DNA of 64,000 bases from contig NC_014145.1 in NCBI RefSeq assembly GCF_000253115.1, forward strand, positions 2,356,001 through 2,420,000, read 5' to 3'. The position numbers were made by a program, and so were the translations under genes. The notes beneath the pieces were generated by a model. It ran no database searches. It was not told where the DNA came from and worked only from the letters and a program-made list of their open reading frames with translations. Source of the DNA: Thiomonas arsenitoxydans. GTDB taxonomy: Bacteria > Pseudomonadota > Gammaproteobacteria > Burkholderiales > Burkholderiaceae_C. Below, piece by piece: positions 29,401 to 39,901 of this stretch; position 1 is the stretch's first letter; the number at the start of each line of letters is the position of its first letter.

Positions 29401-32400
29401 CTCGCTGGTGGCCATCGGCCAGGCGGTGGACAGCCTGCACAGCGGGCAGTGCGGCATGGCGCTTGCCGGCGGCAGCTCCATCACCTGCCCGCCCAACAGC
29501 GGCTATCTCTACCAAGAGGGCTCGATGCTCTCGCCCGACGGCCATACCCGTACCTTCGACGCGCAGGCGCAGGGCACGGTGTTTTCCGACGGCGCCGCCG
29601 TGGTGCTGCTCAAACCCCTGAGCGCAGCCCTGGCCGATGGCGACACCATCCACGCCCTGATCCGCAGCGTCGCCATCAACAATGACGGCGGCGGCAAGGC
29701 CAGCTTCACCGCGCCTAGCGTGGATGGGCAGGCTGCAGTAGCCGCTTCCGCGCTGGCCGCTGCCAACGTGCAACCCGAAGACATCAGCTACATCGAGACG
29801 CACGGCACCGCCACCCCGCTGGGCGACCCGGTGGAGGTGCAGGCTCTCACCCGGGCCTTCCGCCAATCCACCAAGCGCACGCAGTTCTGCCGCATCGGCT
29901 CCGGAAAGAGCAATGTCGGCCATACCGTCATCGCCGCCGGCGCCACCGGGGTCATCAAGACCGCGCTGTCGCTGCAGCACGAGCGCATCCCGGCCACCCT
30001 GCATTTCCACACGCCCAACCCCAAACTGGGGCTGGAAGACTCGCCCTTCATCGTCAACGACCGCCTCACGCCGTGGCCACGCGGCGCGCAGCCGCGTCTG
30101 GCCGGAGTCAACAGTTCGGGCGTGGGCGGCACCAACGCCCACGCCATTCTGGAAGAAGCGCCGCTGCGTACGCCCAGCAGCCCCGCGCAGGGGCCGTTCA
30201 TCCTGCGCCTGTCCGCTCGCAGCGAAGGCGCCCTCGCCGCCTCCGCCGAGCAACTCGCCGCGCATCTCGCCACTCAGCCCGATACCCCGCTGGGCGATTG
30301 CGCCTACACCCTGCGTGTGGGCCGCAAGACTTTTGCCCACCGTCTGATCGTGGTGGCCGACGACGCGGCCGACGCCGCCCGCGCCCTGCGCGATGCGCAA
30401 GCCCTGCTGAGCGCGCGGCGCAAAGCGCCCGCCGCGCCGCCGCCTCTGGCCCTGCTGTTTCCCGGTCAGGGCGCGCAATACGCGGCGATGGGCAGTGGCC
30501 TTTACGGCTCCCTGCCCGAGTTTCACGACGCGCTCGACGCCGCCCTTGCCGCGTTTGCGCCGCACACCAAGTTCGACCTCAAGGCGCTGCTGTTCGGCGG
30601 CGATGCGGCCGCGCTGCAGCCCACCGCCGTCACCCAGCCCGCCACCTTCTGCATCGAATACGCCCTGGCGCAATGGTGGTTGCAGCGCGGTCTGCAGCCC
30701 AGCGTACTCATCGGCCACTCCGTGGGCGAGTTCGTCGCCGCCGTGCTGGCGGGGGTGTTCTCGCTCGAAGACGCGGCCGCTTTGGTGTCCTTGCGCGGCC
30801 AGCTCATGCAGGCCCGGCCGCTGGGCGCCATGCTGTCGGTGCGGCTCTCGGCCAGCGCGCTGCAGCCCTACCTCACGGACGAGTTCGACCTCGCCGGCGA
30901 AAACGGCCCGCAGGCCAGCGTGGTGGCCGGTTCGTTCGAGGCCATCAGCCGCTTGCAGGCCCGGCTCGACGCCGAAGGCCTCGTCAGCCGTCCGCTGCAG
31001 ACCTCGCACGCTTTCCACTCCGCCATGATGGACGCCGCCGTCGCGCCCTTCGAAGCCGCAGTGCGGCGCGTTGCGCGCCACACCCCGCACCGCGTCATCA
31101 TTTCCACCCGCACCGGCCAGGCCCTCAGCGCCGAGCAGGCCACCGACCCCGCTTACTGGGCAAGGCATCTGCGTGAAACCGTGCGCTTCTCCAGCGCAGT
31201 GAAGACGGCGCTAGGCACCCAGCCCGACCTGGTCTGCATTGAGTGCGGCCCGCGCGGTTCGCTCAGCACCCTGGTTCGACAGCACGCACGCGCAGGCCAG
31301 GCCGTGCCCATCGCCCTGCCCAGCCTGCACGACGCCGCAGACAACGAGCTACGCCAACTCGCCAGCGCAGTCGGGCAACTCTGGACGCTGGGGCACGACA
31401 TCCCCTGGTTCGATGCCGCAGAAAAGCGCCAGCGCATTCTCTTGCCCACCTACCCCTTCGAGCGCAAGCGCTACTGGCTGGACGCCGCCGCGGCGCCCCA
31501 AACCAGCCCGCAGTTCAGCCCACACCCCGCCCCCACGCCCGCCGCCGCACCTGCCAGCGCGGCAATCAGCGCCGCCCCTTCCCTTCCCATTACGACGACC
31601 GCCGCCATGACCCAAGCCGCCTCTCGCCTGCCGACGCTCATCTCCCGCCTCAACGCCCTGTTCGAAGACAGCTCGGGCGTCGAGCTGGCCGATACCGACC
31701 CGACCGCCGCCTTTGTCGAACTGGGGCTCGATTCGCTCACCCTCACCCAGGCCGCGCTGCAGATCAAAAAAGACTTCCGTCTGCCCATCACCTTCCGCGA
31801 CCTGATGGAACGCTACCGCAGCGTCGACGCCTTGGCCCGTCACATCGACAGCCAGCTCCCGCCCGAAGTGGCACAACCTGCTGCCCAGCCCGCCACTCAG
31901 CCAGCAATCGCGCCCCAAGCCGCACCGCAAGCCCCGCTCGCGCAACCCGCAGGAGGTTTCGCCATGACCCAGCCCGTCCCGAGCTTCGTCTCGCAGCCCA
32001 TACCCGCCCCCTTGGCCCTGGCCGCGAATGCGCCCTTCATGCAGCAACTCATCGCCCAGCAGATGCAGCTCATGACGCAGCAGCTCGCGCTGCTGGGCAG
32101 CGCCCCGGCCACGTTCACCGTCCCGGCCGTGGCCGAAGCGCCCGCCGCCCCGCAAAATATTCAAGCCGCAGCGCCTGCGGCCGTTGCCACACCCGCCCCC
32201 GCACCAAGCCCTGCCCACGTCGAAGTGGCTGCCCCGACGGTCGACGAAGAAGGCCCGAACGCCAACGCCAAGTACGACGTGAAAAAGGCCTTCGGCGCCA
32301 TCGCCCGCATCCACACCACGCCCACTGGCGAACTCAGCGCCCGGCAGCAGGCGCGGCTCGACGCCTTCATGCGCCGCTATATCGAGCGCACCAAAGAATC

Positions 32401-33820
32401 CAAGGCCTACACCGTGCGCCATCGCCCGCATCTGGCCGACCCGCGCGTGGTCAACGGCTTCCGCCCGCAGCTCAAAGAGATCATTTATCAGATCGTCATT
32501 GCCCGCTCCACCGGTTGCCATATGTGGGATCTCGACGGCAACGAGTATGTCGACGCCCTCAGCGGCTTCGGCATGAGCCTGTTCGGCTGGCAGCCGCCCT
32601 TCATCAATGACGCCGTGCGCAAACAACTCGACGACGGCTACGACATCGGCCCCCAGCACCCGCTGGCCGGCGAAGTGGCCGAACTCATCTGCGAACTCAC
32701 CGGCGCCGACCGCGCCGCGCTGTGCAACACCGGCTCTGAAGCCGTCATGGGCGCCGTGCGTGTGGCCCGCACCATCACCGGCCGCAGCAAGATCGCCATC
32801 TTCGCCGGGGCCTATCACGGCATCTTCGACGAAGTCATCGTGCGCGGCACCAAGAAAGGCCGCTCCATTCCCGCGGCGCCGGGCATCATGCCCAACACTT
32901 CCGAAAACGTCGTCGTGTTCGACTACGGCACCCCCGAGACTCTGGCCGCGCTCAAAGAGCGCATGGATGAATTCGCCGCCATCGTGGTCGAACCCGTGCA
33001 GAGCCGCCGCCCCGACTTCCAGCCCCGCGAATTCCTCCACGCCCTGCGCGACATCACCGCCCAGGCCGGCACCCTGCTCATCTTCGACGAAGTGGTCACC
33101 GGCTTCCGCTCGCACCCCGGTGGCATCCAGGCCCTGTTCGACATCCGCGCCGATCTGGTGAGCTACGGCAAAGTCGTCGGCGGCGGCTTTCCCATCGGCG
33201 TCATCGCCGGCAAACGCGAGTACATGGACGCGCTCGACGGCGGCCAATGGCAATACGGCGACGACTCCGTGCCCACCGTGGGCGTCACCTACTTTGCCGG
33301 CACCTTCGTGCGCCACCCCCTCGCCCTGGCCGCGGCCAAGGCCGTGCTGCTGCACCTCAAGGCCGCAGGCCCCGAACTGCAGCACACCCTCACCACCTCC
33401 ACCGCCGCCATGGTGGACGAACTCAATGCCTACTGCCGCGAAGTCGGCGCGCCCATCGTTCTCAAGTCGTTCTCCTCCGTGTGGAAAATCTTCTTCACCG
33501 AAGACCACCCCATGCAAGACCTGCTGTTCGCCATGATGCGCAGCCGCGGCGTGCACATCCTCGACAACTTCCCCTGCTTCTTCACCACCGCCCACACCCC
33601 GCAAGACATCGCCGTCATCAAGACCGCGTTCAAGGAAGCCGTGGCCGAACTGCAGGAAGCCGACTTCATACCCCGCCACGCCGATGCGGCCCCTGCCGCC
33701 TTTGACGCCAGCCACCCGCCCGTACCCGGCGCACGCATCGGCAAAGACCCCGGCGGCAACCCCGCCTGGTTCGTCCCCAACCCTGAGCAGCCCGGCAAGT
33801 ACCTTCGCCTCGACGCCTAA
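26474..33820 (+). CDS. Hybrid NRPS/PKS/aminotransferase megasynthase (A-PCP-KS-AT-ACP-AMT)
   Basis: A protein of about 2448 residues. Residues 1-200 look like a shortened condensation-domain remnant without HHxxxDG. The adenylation domain follows ([14 protein letters not shown] near 344, [16 protein letters not shown]). Read by eye, its pocket residues are D-A-L-W-L-G-G-T-F-K, close to the Val code. Next come PCP (LGGNSLL, ~736), ketosynthase (Cys in VHTGCSTSL ~972, His in [12 protein letters not shown] ~1108 and KSNVGHT ~1149), acyltransferase (GHSVGEF ~1414; HAFH, the malonyl-type motif), ACP (LGLDSLT ~1750), a long Ala/Pro/Gln linker and a class III aminotransferase (1935-2445, PLP Lys in [10 protein letters not shown] ~2230). 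There is no KR, DH, ER or thioesterase. The order resembles mycosubtilin MycA and microcystin McyE, where AMT turns the beta-keto group into a beta-amino group. The start at 26474 has GGTGGA upstream; 26417 is an alternative. Confidence 0.9.
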   Translation: MHSPSNNGSPHSRLGDLTAIVPESLRKPFRLDLPIQGLPSEIAMAAAAITLQRLCGPGAGLLVLSRQAAPFLLAALPDEAGLRVIERAGDELSERSAPPVPEAVDLIWLADPAAEGDAASRYPSALILTLEPQQHALQILSSGLYPEEFVRSLLHTIDIVARALQADPTQHVQQIALLDDDQHAELLALNPDFRAAPASPSVQARFSEMQARHPEATAVRWHDGQWSYAQLNAQARAVAAALQGQGVAPGDVVALCLDRSPVAIASVLGMLMIGAAYLPIDPKFPPERVAFMVQDAGARLALVQPDTAAPFPAKLQTLDPQDLFGNASAPQLSGDVPSAPDALAYVMYTSGSTGEPKGITIAHRAILRLVVDATFMPLDASTVMLHAAPLGFDASTLEIWGPLLNGGCCVLHDESIPTGPGIARSIARHGVRSAWLTAALFNAIVDDDPHWFTGLSHLLTGGEALSVAHVRRALEALPQTALINGYGPTECTTFTATYRIPHALPPDTLTIPIGYPIQDTYVLIRSATGALLPRGMVGELCVGGRGVARGYLNRAELSAERFVTDPLDAQGRLYRTGDLVRWRSDGALEFIGRVDGQIKIRGYRIELGEIEAALAAQPGVQACAVALHTDPALGPQLVGYVVAQGGAPLDLGAVRRALAARLPDYMTPAHLIALARLPVTLNGKLDRKALPAPTRAAKAGTAAPAESPGVTQEVATVFAEVLGLDRVSPSDNFFTLGGNSLLVLRALAALRQRGHGELSVAAFFGDPTPRGIAAHIGGQVGIAANRLTAAHCSEPQGETLRDEPIAIIGMAGRFPGAPTVEAFWDMLDEGREGIRFFHPDELDPSIPAALRADTAYVAARGVLQGVADFDTAFFGISPLEAELMDPQQRVFLELCWECMERAGHVPGQTATPVGVFAGMYNATYFQRHVSAHPDKVQRLGEFQVMLANEKDYIATRTANRLDLTGPAVSVHTGCSTSLVAIGQAVDSLHSGQCGMALAGGSSITCPPNSGYLYQEGSMLSPDGHTRTFDAQAQGTVFSDGAAVVLLKPLSAALADGDTIHALIRSVAINNDGGGKASFTAPSVDGQAAVAASALAAANVQPEDISYIETHGTATPLGDPVEVQALTRAFRQSTKRTQFCRIGSGKSNVGHTVIAAGATGVIKTALSLQHERIPATLHFHTPNPKLGLEDSPFIVNDRLTPWPRGAQPRLAGVNSSGVGGTNAHAILEEAPLRTPSSPAQGPFILRLSARSEGALAASAEQLAAHLATQPDTPLGDCAYTLRVGRKTFAHRLIVVADDAADAARALRDAQALLSARRKAPAAPPPLALLFPGQGAQYAAMGSGLYGSLPEFHDALDAALAAFAPHTKFDLKALLFGGDAAALQPTAVTQPATFCIEYALAQWWLQRGLQPSVLIGHSVGEFVAAVLAGVFSLEDAAALVSLRGQLMQARPLGAMLSVRLSASALQPYLTDEFDLAGENGPQASVVAGSFEAISRLQARLDAEGLVSRPLQTSHAFHSAMMDAAVAPFEAAVRRVARHTPHRVIISTRTGQALSAEQATDPAYWARHLRETVRFSSAVKTALGTQPDLVCIECGPRGSLSTLVRQHARAGQAVPIALPSLHDAADNELRQLASAVGQLWTLGHDIPWFDAAEKRQRILLPTYPFERKRYWLDAAAAPQTSPQFSPHPAPTPAAAPASAAISAAPSLPITTTAAMTQAASRLPTLISRLNALFEDSSGVELADTDPTAAFVELGLDSLTLTQAALQIKKDFRLPITFRDLMERYRSVDALARHIDSQLPPEVAQPAAQPATQPAIAPQAAPQAPLAQPAGGFAMTQPVPSFVSQPIPAPLALAANAPFMQQLIAQQMQLMTQQLALLGSAPATFTVPAVAEAPAAPQNIQAAAPAAVATPAPAPSPAHVEVAAPTVDEEGPNANAKYDVKKAFGAIARIHTTPTGELSARQQARLDAFMRRYIERTKESKAYTVRHRPHLADPRVVNGFRPQLKEIIYQIVIARSTGCHMWDLDGNEYVDALSGFGMSLFGWQPPFINDAVRKQLDDGYDIGPQHPLAGEVAELICELTGADRAALCNTGSEAVMGAVRVARTITGRSKIAIFAGAYHGIFDEVIVRGTKKGRSIPAAPGIMPNTSENVVVFDYGTPETLAALKERMDEFAAIVVEPVQSRRPDFQPREFLHALRDITAQAGTLLIFDEVVTGFRSHPGGIQALFDIRADLVSYGKVVGGGFPIGVIAGKREYMDALDGGQWQYGDDSVPTVGVTYFAGTFVRHPLALAAAKAVLLHLKAAGPELQHTLTTSTAAMVDELNAYCREVGAPIVLKSFSSVWKIFFTEDHPMQDLLFAMMRSRGVHILDNFPCFFTTAHTPQDIAVIKTAFKEAVAELQEADFIPRHADAAPAAFDASHPPVPGARIGKDPGGNPAWFVPNPEQPGKYLRLDA

Positions 33821-33826
33821 AAAGCC

Positions 33827-36800
33827 ATGGACACTCCCAACGCCAACGCCACCGCAGTCGATTACGACCCCTTCGCTGACGCTGAGCCCGTCGCCCGCGT
33901 CGCCCCCACCACCGAAGCCCAGCGCGAAATCTGGCTGGCCTGCCAGCTAGGCGGCGACGCCACGCTGGCGTACAACGAATCCATCACCCTGCATCTGCGC
34001 GGTGCGGTCGATCTGCCAGCGCTCAGCGCTGCGGTGCGCGCCCTGCCGGATCGCCACGACGCGCTGCGCGCCACCCTCAGCGCCGATGGGGAACAGTTGC
34101 TCATCGCTGAGCGTTTGAACCTCGACATCCCGCTGAACGACCTGCGCGGCCTGACCTCCGAGCAAGGCGATGACGCCCTGAAGCAAGCCGCCGCGCAAGC
34201 CGTCGCCACGCCTTTCGATCTGCAACAAGGGCCGCTGTTTCGCGCACGCCTGCTGCGCCTGGGCGACGATCACATCGCCCTGCTGCTCAGCGCGCACCAC
34301 ATCGTCTGCGACGGCTGGTCGTTCGGCGTCCTGGTGGACGAAATCGGTGCGCTTTACTCGGCCCGCAAAGGCGAAGCCCCTGAGCCCGAGGCGCCCGCGA
34401 GCTTCGCTTCGTTTGCGCAAGCGCTTTCCGCGCGACAAGGCACCGCCGAACATCAGGCCGATGAGGCGTACTGGCTGAACCGCTATGCCAGCATTCCCGC
34501 CGTGCTGGAGCTACCTTGCGACCACCCCCGCCCCGCCACGCGAGCTTTCGCCTCAAAGCGCATCGACCATGTGCTGCCCGCAAACGTGGTGAGCGCCGTG
34601 CGTCAACTCGGCGCCAAGTCCGGCGCCAGCTTGTTCTCCACCCTGCTGTGCAGCTTCGGCGCGTTGCTGCAGCGCCTTTCGGGCAATGATGAAGTGGTGG
34701 TCGGCGTACCCGCTGCGGGGCAAACGCTGCCGGGTTTCGAAACTGTCGTCGGCCACGGCGTCAATCTGCTGCCTTTGCGGCTGATGCCCGACGCCGCCGC
34801 CCCGCTGGCGCAGTCGCTGCCGGCCGTGCAATCGGCCGTGCTCGATGCCTTCGAACACCAGCATTACACCTTTGGCACTCTGCTGCAAAAGCTGTTGATC
34901 GAACGCGATCCATCGCGGGTGCCGCTCGCGCCGGTCATGTTCAATCTCGACCAAGCTATTGATCTGCGCAGCTTTGGCGATCTGCAGGTCAAGGTCGCAT
35001 CCAACCCACGGCAGGCCGAAAACTTCGAACTGTTCGTCAACGCCGTTCCCCTGGCTGATGGCGGGCTGCAGCTTGAGTGCCAATACGCCACCACGCTGTT
35101 CGACGAAGCCACCGTGCGCCGCTGGCTGGCGAGCTACCAAGCCTTGCTGACGCATCTTTGCGCCGCCCCTGACAAGGCGCTCGGCGCCATCGACATCGTC
35201 ACCGACGCCGACCGGCAGCAACTGGCGCAACTCAATGCCACTTCGTCGCCGCTGCCTCCCGGCCTGCTGCTGCACCAGCTGCTGCATGCGCAGGCCACGC
35301 GCACGCCAGATGCCACCGCGCAAATCTGCGGCGCTAGCCCGATGTCCTACGCCCAACTCTGGGCGCAGGCGCATCGCGTCGCCCACACGCTGCGCGCACG
35401 CGGCGTGCAGCGCGGCTCTCGCGTTGGCCTGTGCCTGCCCCGCGACGCCGACATGCTGCCCGCTTTGCTGGGCGTTCTGGTCGCCGGTGCAGGCTATGTG
35501 CCGCTGGACCCGAGCTTTCCCACCTCGCGACTGGCCGACATGGCCGAAGACGCCGACCTCGCCCTGCTGATCGCCAAGTCCACCTCAGCCGACGCCCTGC
35601 CCTGGCCGCGCGCGCAAAGCCTGTGGCTCGACGGCGATGCCTCTGAAGTAACCGCCCAGCCCGACGCGACGCCGGCCGCAGATGCCCAGCGCGACGCCAC
35701 GCCCGAATCGCTGGCCTACATGATTTACACCTCGGGCTCCACCGGCAAACCCAAGGGCGTCATGCTGCCGCATCGCGCCGTGGTGAACTTTCTGCTCGCG
35801 GTCGCCCAACGCCCTGGCCTGACGTCCGGCGACATGCTGCTGGCCGTCACCACGCTCTCGTTCGACATTGCCGTACTCGAACTCCTGCTGCCGCTCGCCG
35901 TCGGCGCCACCGTGCTGCTGGCCAGCCGCGAACAAGCCGCCGACGGCTTCGCCCTGCGCGACCTGCTGCAAGCCCACCCGGTCACGGCCCTGCAAGCTAC
36001 GCCGAGCACCTGGCGCCTGCTGTTCAGCGCAGGCTGGGAAGGCCAAAGCAAGCTCAAAGCCCTGGTCGGCGGCGAACCCCTGCCTGCCGACCTCGCCACC
36101 CAGTTGCAGCGCAGTTGCGGCGCGGTGTGGAATATGTACGGCCCTACGGAAACCACCGTGTGGTCCACCTGCTGGCCGGTGCAAGACAGCGCCGCAGGCA
36201 TCGCCATCGGCACGCCGCTGGCCAACACCCAGGTGTGGGTGCTCGACCCTCGCGGCAATCTTTGCCCCGTTGGCGTGCCCGGCGAAATCCACATCGGCGG
36301 GGCCAGCGTTGCCCTGGGCTACTGGCAACGTGAAGCGCTCACGGCTGATCGTTTCGTGCCCGACCCCTTTTCCACCGAACCCGGCACGCACCTCTACCGC
36401 ACTGGCGACCGTGGCCGCTGGCGCAACGACGGCCAGCTAGAACATCTCGGGCGGCTCGACTTCCAGGTGAAGCTGCGCGGCTTCCGCATCGAGCTGGGCG
36501 ACATCGAAACCCACCTCACCAACCACCCCGAAGTCGCGCAGGCCGTGGCGATGGTGCGCGAAGACACCCCGGGCGATGCCCGGCTGGTGGCCTATGTCGT
36601 CCCCCGATCCGCGCAAGTGGAGTTGGACCCCGCGCAGTTGCGCAAGCATCTGCAGCAAGACCTGCCCGCCTACATGATTCCGCAGCACATCGTTGCGCTG
36701 CAGACGCTTCCGCTCTTGCCCAATGGCAAGATCGACCGCAAGCGCCTGCCTTCGCCCACCACCGGCGGCGGGCCGGTCGAGGCCGTGCGCAGACTTCCGC

Positions 36801-38785
36801 AGACGCCCACCCAAAAGCGGGTGGCCGCAGTGATGGAGCAGGTGCTGCGCCTGCCCGGCTTGGCACTCGATGACGACTTTTTCTCCCTCGGCGGGCATTC
36901 GCTGCTGGCGGCGCAGCTCGCGGCGCGACTGCGTGAGCAAACCGGTCTGGATGTGCAAATGCGCACCGTCTTCGATGCGCCCAGCATCGACGGTCTGTCG
37001 CGCTGGATCGACACCCACGCCCAGGACGATAGCGCCAAGGTCGAAGCCATTGCGCATCGCAGCGAGCAGACCGTCGCGCCCGCCTCGCTGCAGCAGGGGC
37101 GCATCTGGTTCCTCGAACAGCTCGACCCAGGGCTGCCAACCTACAACACCCCTTCCGCGCATCGTCTGCGCGGGGCGTTGGATGTCGTCGCCCTCGAGCG
37201 CGTGCTCAACGCCATGGTGGCACGCCAAGCCAGCCTACGCACAGTGATCGTGGAGCAAGACGGCGCGCCGCTGCAGGTCGTCGCCCCCGAACTGACCGTG
37301 AAACTGGGCGAGATTCACGACCTCTCCGCCCTGCCCCCTGCCGACCGCGAGGTCGAATTGATGAAAAGGCTGCAGGCCCGCAGCGCCGAGGTCTTCGATC
37401 TGAGCGAACTGCCGCTGTTCAAACTGGGGCTCTACCGTCTGGCGGAAGACGACCATGTGCTGTTTTTCATGCCGCACCACATCATCTGGGACGGTTGGTC
37501 GTTCGATCTCATTTACGACGAAATGGCGGCGCTCTACCCCGCCTTTGCAGAAGGCCGCGCGCCCGATCTGGCGCCGCTTCCCGTCACCTATGGCGACTAC
37601 GCCGCCTGGCAGCGGCGATGGCTCGAAACGCCCGATCTTCAGCGCCAGCTCGGCTACTGGCGCGATCAACTCACCCCGTTGCCCGCGCCGCTGAATCTGC
37701 CCGCAGACCGCCCCCGCCCCAAGCGCATGACCGGTGGCGGCGACACCTTCTGGTTCAGCCACCCGGCCGATTGGTTTGCCAGCCTGCGCCAATTCGCGCT
37801 GCAACAAAACGCCACGCCCTACATGGTGTTGCTCAGCGCCTTCGCGGCGCTGCTGTGGCGGCAATCGGGCCAGACCGATCTGGTCATCGGCACGCCGGTA
37901 CGCGGGCGGCCCACGGTGGAACTGGAGAAGGTGATGGGCTTTTTCGTCAACGCCTTGCCGCTGCGGATTCGCCCCGACCCGACGCAATCGTTCGCATCCT
38001 TGTTGCGTCAAGTGCGCGAAGTCGTACTCGCCGCGTTTGCCGCTCCCGACGCGCCGCTGGAGCAAATGCTGCATTTCTCATCGGTTCAGAGAGACGACAG
38101 CAGGAATCCGATCTATCAGGCCTTCTTCTCGTATCAGGATGTGCGACAGCGAAACACCCACTGGGGAACCCTGGAGCAGGAGAATCTCAAGGTCTATCAA
38201 CCTGCCGCAGCCGAGGACGTTCGCCTGTGGTTCCTCAACACCCCCAGCGGCGTGATGGGTGGGTTGACCTATAACACCGACGTATTCGAGGCCCCTCGCG
38301 TGGCGGCGTGGATGGCGCAGTACAGCCAGTTGCTCGTCGACGCCATAGCGCACCCCGAGACCGCGCTCGCGGATTTGCCCGCCTTGCGGGGCACGGTGAG
38401 TGTCAGCAGCCCGGCTTCGACCGCATCGCCCGTCGCTTCGCCAAGGGCACCCGCCGCAGCCGCACCTGCTGCAGACCGCCTGCAAACCGAGACGGAGCGA
38501 CAGCTCGCCGCCCTCTGGGCCGAGCTACTCGCCACCCCGCATATCGAGCCCGACGACAACTTCTTTGATCTGGGCGGCCACTCGCTGCTGGTCATGCAGG
38601 CCGTCTCGCGCATGGAGAAATTAACGGGAAAACGCCTCGGCCCCCGTCATTACGTATTCGATTCATTGCGGCAGATCGCCCTCGAATACGACAAAACAGA
38701 ACAAGCCGCACCCAGTGGCAAAAAGAGTCTCTTCCAGCGCCTGTTCGGGAAAGAGACCAGCAGTTCGACACACTCAGCAAACTGA
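33827..38785 (+). CDS. Non-ribosomal peptide synthetase (C-A-PCP-C-PCP)
   Basis: A 1652-residue NRPS that begins six bases after the megasynthase gene ends. Its first condensation domain has HHIVCDGWS (~156). The adenylation domain ([14 protein letters not shown] ~631, NMYGPTE) has pocket residues read as D-I-L-Q-L-G-M-V-W-K, close to published glycine codes. PCP1 is at ~1021 (LGGHSLL), a second condensation domain has an intact HHIIWDGWS (~1217), and a final carrier domain lies at ~1582. The C-terminus is a short basic tail with no thioesterase, reductase or terminal condensation domain. It should take the beta-amino acyl chain from the first protein, add glycine, then condense onto whatever is loaded on the last PCP, for which there is no cognate A domain here. 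Confidence 0.92.
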   Translation: MDTPNANATAVDYDPFADAEPVARVAPTTEAQREIWLACQLGGDATLAYNESITLHLRGAVDLPALSAAVRALPDRHDALRATLSADGEQLLIAERLNLDIPLNDLRGLTSEQGDDALKQAAAQAVATPFDLQQGPLFRARLLRLGDDHIALLLSAHHIVCDGWSFGVLVDEIGALYSARKGEAPEPEAPASFASFAQALSARQGTAEHQADEAYWLNRYASIPAVLELPCDHPRPATRAFASKRIDHVLPANVVSAVRQLGAKSGASLFSTLLCSFGALLQRLSGNDEVVVGVPAAGQTLPGFETVVGHGVNLLPLRLMPDAAAPLAQSLPAVQSAVLDAFEHQHYTFGTLLQKLLIERDPSRVPLAPVMFNLDQAIDLRSFGDLQVKVASNPRQAENFELFVNAVPLADGGLQLECQYATTLFDEATVRRWLASYQALLTHLCAAPDKALGAIDIVTDADRQQLAQLNATSSPLPPGLLLHQLLHAQATRTPDATAQICGASPMSYAQLWAQAHRVAHTLRARGVQRGSRVGLCLPRDADMLPALLGVLVAGAGYVPLDPSFPTSRLADMAEDADLALLIAKSTSADALPWPRAQSLWLDGDASEVTAQPDATPAADAQRDATPESLAYMIYTSGSTGKPKGVMLPHRAVVNFLLAVAQRPGLTSGDMLLAVTTLSFDIAVLELLLPLAVGATVLLASREQAADGFALRDLLQAHPVTALQATPSTWRLLFSAGWEGQSKLKALVGGEPLPADLATQLQRSCGAVWNMYGPTETTVWSTCWPVQDSAAGIAIGTPLANTQVWVLDPRGNLCPVGVPGEIHIGGASVALGYWQREALTADRFVPDPFSTEPGTHLYRTGDRGRWRNDGQLEHLGRLDFQVKLRGFRIELGDIETHLTNHPEVAQAVAMVREDTPGDARLVAYVVPRSAQVELDPAQLRKHLQQDLPAYMIPQHIVALQTLPLLPNGKIDRKRLPSPTTGGGPVEAVRRLPQTPTQKRVAAVMEQVLRLPGLALDDDFFSLGGHSLLAAQLAARLREQTGLDVQMRTVFDAPSIDGLSRWIDTHAQDDSAKVEAIAHRSEQTVAPASLQQGRIWFLEQLDPGLPTYNTPSAHRLRGALDVVALERVLNAMVARQASLRTVIVEQDGAPLQVVAPELTVKLGEIHDLSALPPADREVELMKRLQARSAEVFDLSELPLFKLGLYRLAEDDHVLFFMPHHIIWDGWSFDLIYDEMAALYPAFAEGRAPDLAPLPVTYGDYAAWQRRWLETPDLQRQLGYWRDQLTPLPAPLNLPADRPRPKRMTGGGDTFWFSHPADWFASLRQFALQQNATPYMVLLSAFAALLWRQSGQTDLVIGTPVRGRPTVELEKVMGFFVNALPLRIRPDPTQSFASLLRQVREVVLAAFAAPDAPLEQMLHFSSVQRDDSRNPIYQAFFSYQDVRQRNTHWGTLEQENLKVYQPAAAEDVRLWFLNTPSGVMGGLTYNTDVFEAPRVAAWMAQYSQLLVDAIAHPETALADLPALRGTVSVSSPASTASPVASPRAPAAAAPAADRLQTETERQLAALWAELLATPHIEPDDNFFDLGGHSLLVMQAVSRMEKLTGKRLGPRHYVFDSLRQIALEYDKTEQAAPSGKKSLFQRLFGKETSSSTHSAN

Positions 38786-38835
38786 CGCCGCCCAAAGAAG
38801 GCTGCCCATCATGCACATTTCCTGGAGTTCAAACC

Positions 38836-39879
38836 ATGCAGCAAGCCACACCGATTGGAGGTGGACCTGATCGCGCACGCGCCCAGCCACTGCAAACCCG
38901 CCCGCCCCTCGCCATCGACGTGGTGCGGGCACAGGACCTGCCCTACAACGAGTTCCTGAACGAGTACGTTCGCAAGAATCGGCCCGTTGTCATCGCCGAC
39001 TCGGTGCGTGAGTGGCCTGCATTGAACCGATGGACGCCCGGTTATTTCCGCGACAAGTTCGGCAACCAAACCGTGCAGGTGTCCTACACCAAACGCATGG
39101 CGATGCGCGACTTCGTCGATGCCGTTGAGGCATCGACCGTCGATGCGCCGGGGCCTTACCTCTATCGCCTGTTCATCCACGATCACCTGCCGCAACTGCT
39201 GGCCGATCTCCGTCCGCAAAATGCCTACGCCTTTGCGGGTCGCCATGCGAGCCCGCTGATTCCCGAGCGCTGGCGCCGTCCCGACGGCTTTCTCAAACTG
39301 CTGATGGGGGGTGTGGGCAGCAAGTTTCCGGTGATGCACTACGACCTGGAACACGCCCACGCGCAGATCACCGAAATCTATGGCGACAAGGAGTTCTATC
39401 TCTTTCCACCCGAGGACGGCGACAAGCTCTACCCGCGCCCCGGCCAGAAAAACTGGTCTCAGGTGGAGAACCCGGCCGCGCCGGATCTGAGCCGCTTTCC
39501 GCGCATGGCCGAAGCCACGGCTTACCGCGCAGTGCTCAAGCCCGGGCAGACTATTTTCATTCCCATGCTGTGGTGGCATGCAGCCCGGCCATTGTCCATT
39601 TCCATCTCGGTCTGCACGGCCTTGATGGATCGCTCTAACTGGCCCGGTTTTGTGGAGGATGTCTGCGACCGATCCAAGAACTCGGCGGCCAAGACGGCGC
39701 TCAAGCGCTTCTATCTCAAAGGGGCAGGCAGCGTCATGCAAGTCATGGAGAACCTGCAGACGGCAACACCGCTACTGGCAAAGCGCCTCAAATTCCCGTC
39801 GGCCCTTTCACCGGCATCCCCGGACTTCGCCAAAGACCCCTCAGAAACACCGATGAAGTTCCGGCTTTCAGTCGAGTGA
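38836..39879 (+). CDS. Cupin_8/JmjC-like Fe(II)/2-oxoglutarate oxygenase candidate
   Basis: A 347-residue protein of the FIH/cupin_8 type. The iron-binding facial triad is visible as H168-Y-D170 (VMHYDLEHAH) and H248 (MLWWHAARPLS), and the N-terminal RKNRPVVIADSVREWPALNRW is typical. Such enzymes hydroxylate protein or carrier-bound amino-acid side chains. It follows the NRPS gene by 50 bases with a GGAG ribosome-binding site, so it is probably the tailoring enzyme of the operon, perhaps hydroxylating a PCP-bound residue. That role is inferred from position. Confidence 0.78.
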   Translation: MQQATPIGGGPDRARAQPLQTRPPLAIDVVRAQDLPYNEFLNEYVRKNRPVVIADSVREWPALNRWTPGYFRDKFGNQTVQVSYTKRMAMRDFVDAVEASTVDAPGPYLYRLFIHDHLPQLLADLRPQNAYAFAGRHASPLIPERWRRPDGFLKLLMGGVGSKFPVMHYDLEHAHAQITEIYGDKEFYLFPPEDGDKLYPRPGQKNWSQVENPAAPDLSRFPRMAEATAYRAVLKPGQTIFIPMLWWHAARPLSISISVCTALMDRSNWPGFVEDVCDRSKNSAAKTALKRFYLKGAGSVMQVMENLQTATPLLAKRLKFPSALSPASPDFAKDPSETPMKFRLSVE

Positions 39880-39901
39880 ATGGGCGTGGCGGCGCAGTGA
39901 C

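Noticed and set aside
28592..31168. Long open frame (858 codons) on the minus strand within the megasynthase gene
   Set aside because: It is the antisense shadow of the GC-rich A-PCP-KS-AT coding region; its translation has no recognisable domain and is skewed to Gly, His, Arg and Val.
31349..33715. Long open frame (788 codons) on the minus strand within the aminotransferase region
   Set aside because: Same reason: opposite to a clearly coding class III aminotransferase, no domain of its own.
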